This document shows positions 60,722-64,000 of a DNA stretch of 64,000 nt, piece by piece. The translations under genes were made by a program, and so were the position numbers. The notes below the pieces were generated by a model, which had not been told where the DNA came from, did not search any database, and worked only from the letters and a program-made list of their open reading frames with translations. The DNA comes from CAZGNZ01 sp964527215 (GTDB lineage Bacteria > Fidelibacterota > Marinisomatia > SCGC-AAA003-L08 > JACNLC01). The DNA lies in contig CAZGNZ010000017.1 in NCBI GenBank assembly GCA_964527215.1, positions 24,759 to 88,758 of the forward strand. Direction: 5' to 3'. Within the stretch, counting starts at the first letter, position 1; the number at the start of each line of letters is the position of its first letter.

Positions 60722-61622
60722 ATTCAGTTACCTGTTCAGCGGTATCACAGCCGGATGCCGCAGCATCCCGGCAAGTTCTTTTCACCAGGCCCTGGAGTAC
60801 TTTTCCGGGTCCCAGCTCTACAAATTCATGCAGTCCATCTGCGGTCATTGCTCGAATGGTATCAGCCCAGAGTACGGGAGATTCCAGCTGTCGGAGCAGA
60901 TTCTCCCGAATAACGTCCGGATTCGTTTCCGCTCTGGCAGTGACATTCTGGTAGACGGGAATTCGGGGATTTCTGAATTCCACCTCTGAAATCACCTGTT
61001 CCAGCGCCGGTCTCGCCGATGTCATCAGGGGGGAATGAAATGCACCGGAAACATTCAGAGGGATGGCCCGCCGAACGCCGATTTCACCGGCAGTCCGGAC
61101 AGCATTTCGAACCGCCGTTTTTTCACCGGAAATGACAACCTGTCCCGGAGCATTGATATTGGCAGGAACGACAATCCCTTCCTGGTCGCAAATTTTGGTC
61201 AGCTGCTCATCTGTCGCACCGATGACGGCCGCCATCGCGCCCGGCTGAATTTCACCGGCCTGTGCCATTTCCCGACCGCGGATTTTTATAATCTGGAGAG
61301 CATCCTCAAATTCAAGCGCGCCGGCAGATACCAGGGCTGAAAATTCTCCGAGACTGTGCCCGGCTGCAGCAGACGGAAGGATGCCCCTGCCCTGGAGTAT
61401 TCGGTCTATTATAACACTGTGGATAAAGATGGCAGGCTGGGTAAACTGGGTTTTTTTTAATTTTTCTTCCGGACCGTCAAATGAAATTTCACCAATGCTG
61501 AACTCGAGGACTGCAGCGGCTGTCTCATACAATTCCCGGGCTTCGGGAAACCGGGCAAACAAATCTTTGCCCATACCGACATACTGGGAGCCCTGGCCCG
61601 GAAACAGAAACGCTTTACCCAT
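60711..61622 (-). CDS. fabD: Malonyl-CoA:ACP transacylase
   Basis: The 303-aa enzyme loads malonyl groups onto ACP. 'LFPGQGSQYVGMG' at the N-terminus (near 5-17), nucleophile Ser in 'GHSLGEFSAL' (near 92) and catalytic His in 'SGAFHSPLM' (near 200) are intact. It overlaps fabH by 8 bp and fabG by 11 bp. Confidence 0.96.
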   Translation of the reverse strand: MGKAFLFPGQGSQYVGMGKDLFARFPEARELYETAAAVLEFSIGEISFDGPEEKLKKTQFTQPAIFIHSVIIDRILQGRGILPSAAAGHSLGEFSALVSAGALEFEDALQIIKIRGREMAQAGEIQPGAMAAVIGATDEQLTKICDQEGIVVPANINAPGQVVISGEKTAVRNAVRTAGEIGVRRAIPLNVSGAFHSPLMTSARPALEQVISEVEFRNPRIPVYQNVTARAETNPDVIRENLLRQLESPVLWADTIRAMTADGLHEFVELGPGKVLQGLVKRTCRDAAASGCDTAEQVTEYEN

Positions 61623-62625
61623 GAGTGATTCCCCACTTCAAATAAACAGCACCCCAGGTAAATCCGGCTCCGAAAGCGGAAATGATCAGATTGTCGCCGG
61701 TTTTCAGCCGACCGTCTTCAAATGCTTCAACCATTCCGATAGGAATGGTAGCGGCAGTTGTATTGGCATAATTTTCAATATTGCTGAGGACTTTTTCCTT
61801 TACCAGTCCCAAACGTTTCCCGGCAGCGTCAATAATCCGCTTATTGGCCTGATGGGGGATAAACAGTGAAATACTGGAACCGTCCAAATTATTGCGGCGG
61901 GCCACTTCGTATGAAATATCGGCCATTCCCTTGACGGCAAATTTGAAAACCTGCTTCCCTTCCTGATAAATGTAATGTTCGCGCGCAGCCACGGTTTCCG
62001 TACTGGCCGGTTTAAGGCTTCCGCCCGCTTTCATGTGAAGATGCCTGCCTCCGTATCCGTCAACACGCAGTTTTGCATCAATGATTCCATACCCATCGGT
62101 GTTGGGTTCAAGCAGAACGGCACCTGCTCCGTCACCAAACAGAATGCAGGTATTCCGGTCTTCATAATCCGTTATGGAACTCATCGTGTCTGCACCGATC
62201 ACCAGCACCTTCCGGTATCGACCGGTTTCTATAAACTGAGCGCCGGTCTGAAGCGCGTACAGAAACCCGCTGCAGCCTGCTGACAGATCGAATCCCCAAG
62301 CATTTTCAGCACCCAGCCTGTCCTGTACCAGACAGGCAGTAGCCGGAAACAGCATATCCGGTGTCACGGTCGCCATTATGATAACATCTATTTCTGATGC
62401 AGAGATACCGCGCTGCTCAAGGACCTTCCGTGCCGCCTGGACAGCCATATCCGATGTGGCCTGCCCCTCAGCAACAATATGTCGTTCACTGATACCGGTT
62501 CTTTCGCGAATCCACTGATCATTGGTATCAACCATTTTTTCAAGATCATGATTGGTCAGAATCCGATCCGGGACGTACATACCCAGTGCCGTAATATTTG
62601 CCAGAAGTCGATTTTGCGTATCCAT
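61615..62625 (-). CDS. fabH: 3-oxoacyl-ACP synthase III
   Basis: The 336-aa initiating condensing enzyme joins acetyl-CoA (or another primer) to malonyl-ACP. Cys in 'LSAGCSGFLYAL' (near 119), His in 'FIPHQANKRI' (near 258) and Asn in 'NYANTTAATIP' (near 289) form the triad. It lies 3 bp after plsX. Primer specificity (straight or branched) cannot be read from the motifs. Confidence 0.96.
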   Translation of the reverse strand: MDTQNRLLANITALGMYVPDRILTNHDLEKMVDTNDQWIRERTGISERHIVAEGQATSDMAVQAARKVLEQRGISASEIDVIIMATVTPDMLFPATACLVQDRLGAENAWGFDLSAGCSGFLYALQTGAQFIETGRYRKVLVIGADTMSSITDYEDRNTCILFGDGAGAVLLEPNTDGYGIIDAKLRVDGYGGRHLHMKAGGSLKPASTETVAAREHYIYQEGKQVFKFAVKGMADISYEVARRNNLDGSSISLFIPHQANKRIIDAAGKRLGLVKEKVLSNIENYANTTAATIPIGMVEAFEDGRLKTGDNLIISAFGAGFTWGAVYLKWGITHG

Positions 62626-62628
62626 GAT

Positions 62629-63639
62629 TCAATACTCCATCATATGTGTCGCGATGCGGTCTGCAATATCAGGAATCAGTCGTTCATTATATGCTTTTCG
62701 GGCAGAATGCAGGGAATAACATATTGCTTTTTCCGTCGACGAGCCGTGACATTTCAGTACAATACTGTTTACCCCAAGCAGGGGGGTGGCTCCGTGTTCT
62801 TCATAATCCAGTTTCTGCGCGAGACTTTCAAAAGTGGGACTCATCAGCGACAGAAGCTCTTTGGCGTTCGCCTGGGATTTGATAATATCCTGAAACCAGG
62901 CAATCATATGGAGCATGACACCTTCAATGAATTTCAGCACGGTGTTTCCCACAAATCCATCACAGACCACCACATCAACATTGCCGTCAAGTATATACCT
63001 TGCTTCTATATTTCCGATAAAATTAGGAATGTGTTCTTTCATAAGGGGGTATGCCGATTGGGTCAGTTCATTCCCCTTGTTCTCTTCTGATCCGATATTC
63101 AGCAGCCCGATGCGGGGATTTTCTATCCCGTCAATACATTCGATATGGGCACTTGCCATTAGGGCAAACTGAACCAGCTGCTGAGGTTTTACGACCGGGT
63201 TTGCACCGGCGTCACAGAGCATGAATCCGCCCTTGAAGCCGGGAATGTATGCGGATAATGTGGGCCGGATAATACCGTCCACCCTGCCCAGCAGCATCGT
63301 GGCAGCCGCAAGCAGAGCACCGGTGCTGCCGGCACTGATCATGGCATCCGCTTCACCATTGCGTACAAGCTCAACTGCCTGAACCATGGATGAATCCGGC
63401 TTGGTCTTTAAAATCTTTGCTGGGCGGTCGTCCATCATGACGGTATCCGGTGCATGACGGATGGATATCTTTTGGTGTGGGTCAGAATATTGTTCGGTAA
63501 GCGGGGTCAGTATCCGGGCATCTCCGACCAGTATCACTTCTACGTCATCGGTGCCCACCATATTAATAAACTCAAATGCGCCTCCAACATTCGATTGAGG
63601 CGCATTGTCTCCGCCCATTGCATCTAAGGCGATTTTCAT
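62629..63639 (-). CDS. plsX: Phosphate acyltransferase PlsX
   Basis: The 336-aa enzyme converts acyl-ACP to acyl-phosphate for phospholipid synthesis. 'IALDAMGGDNAP' at the N-terminus (near 3-14), 'SAGSTGALLA' (near 102-111), and 'CDGFVGNTVLKFIEG' (core 'DGFVGNTVLK', near 228) are the family motifs. It is placed between rpmF (13 bp upstream) and fabH (3 bp downstream). Confidence 0.96.
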   Translation of the reverse strand: MKIALDAMGGDNAPQSNVGGAFEFINMVGTDDVEVILVGDARILTPLTEQYSDPHQKISIRHAPDTVMMDDRPAKILKTKPDSSMVQAVELVRNGEADAMISAGSTGALLAAATMLLGRVDGIIRPTLSAYIPGFKGGFMLCDAGANPVVKPQQLVQFALMASAHIECIDGIENPRIGLLNIGSEENKGNELTQSAYPLMKEHIPNFIGNIEARYILDGNVDVVVCDGFVGNTVLKFIEGVMLHMIAWFQDIIKSQANAKELLSLMSPTFESLAQKLDYEEHGATPLLGVNSIVLKCHGSSTEKAICYSLHSARKAYNERLIPDIADRIATHMMEY

Positions 63640-63652
63640 ATGAATTTAAGGA

Positions 63653-63835
63653 TTAAACTCCTTTTGCGGAAATCACAGGGCGGCCTTTGTAGTAACCGCA
63701 CTCGGGACAGGCACGATAGGGCATTTTGGGACTGCCGCACTGAGAGCAAACACCCACCTGTGGAGTGGCGGCTTTCCAGTTTGTCCGACGTTTTCTTCCG
63801 CGAGTCTTTGATATTTTCCTTTTTGGGACTGCCAT
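63653..63835 (-). CDS. rpmF: 50S ribosomal protein L32
   Basis: The 60-aa ribosomal protein starts 'AVPKRKISKTRGRKRR' (basic tail) and has the zinc-binding form with 'CSQCG' and 'CPECG'. GAAGGA lies 5-6 nt before the ATG. It leads the rpmF-plsX-fabHDG-acpP-fabF-rnc run, so its promoter region (63836-64000) likely drives the lipid genes too. No yceD-type gene is seen just upstream within the window. Confidence 0.96.
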   Translation of the reverse strand: MAVPKRKISKTRGRKRRTNWKAATPQVGVCSQCGSPKMPYRACPECGYYKGRPVISAKGV

Positions 63836-64000
63836 AATTCTTCCTTCGTTACATATCTCGTCTGTGAGAATTGCTAAATTAATCTCATTTACAGCCTGAT
63901 AAATTAGTTTTGATTAATCTCCAAGTACAAGTTATTGTTTATAAACGTGGCCACCCCCCGTTTTATTTAGCAAAAAAGAGTCATCTGATTTGGATTTCCT

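Overview
The window reads as a chromosomal segment of a Gram-negative bacterium with moderate G+C. I judge it by eye to be a member of the FCB superphylum or an allied candidate phylum (Marinimicrobia/Calditrichota-like), but no marker here proves that. Evidence for a double membrane includes several lipoprotein signals, a lipid-A-biosynthesis N-domain protein and an ArnT-like transferase. Other lineage hints are a short archaeal/eukaryal-type prolyl-tRNA synthetase, an adenosylcobalamin-dependent ribonucleotide reductase split into two genes, and a rhomboid protease with a long C-terminal tail. The cytochrome bd oxidase, Fe-type superoxide dismutase, peroxiredoxin and PerR-like regulator suggest a cell that meets oxygen but guards against it. 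No rRNA, tRNA, CRISPR array, prophage or transposase gene was found.

Layout. 0-2.2 kb: a receiver/multi-PAS signalling protein cut by the left edge. 2.3-7.9 kb (minus): Na+/Ca2+ antiporter, rhomboid protease, recO, proS, threonine aldolase. 8.6-20.2 kb (plus): YtcJ-like amidohydrolase, secDF, purA, an exported metzincin-type metalloprotease, and a receiver-PAS-GAF-PAS-PAS-GGDEF diguanylate cyclase whose receiver domain is a close paralogue of the one at the left edge. 20.4-29.0 kb (minus): split class II ribonucleotide reductase, a ClC-CBS-TrkA_C channel/antiporter and a large TPR protein. 29.4-40.3 kb (plus): parA-parB-M23 peptidase-bactofilin in overlapping order, then the whole F1Fo ATP synthase locus and a LysM lipoprotein. 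40.3-51.5 kb (minus): nuclease, lipid kinase, rmuC, cydAB, sod, prx-perR, znuABC and a Spy-like metal-binding protein. 51.7-54.3 kb (plus): a three-gene envelope glycosylation operon. 54.4-63.8 kb (minus): an enolase-superfamily enzyme, a metal-binding lipoprotein, a RarD-like transporter, and the fatty-acid operon rpmF-plsX-fabH-fabD-fabG-acpP-fabF-rnc.

The least expected feature is a family of three short non-coding mobile elements (176, 307 and 306 bp) at 24.2, 47.5 and 56.3 kb. Each has 18-bp terminal inverted repeats and is flanked by its own 4-bp direct repeat (CTAT, CTAA, CTTG). All share an identical 62-nt structured core. They look like MITEs moved in trans by a transposase not present here. 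The rest of the window is mainly housekeeping genes, with some unusual domain fusions and operon features described below.
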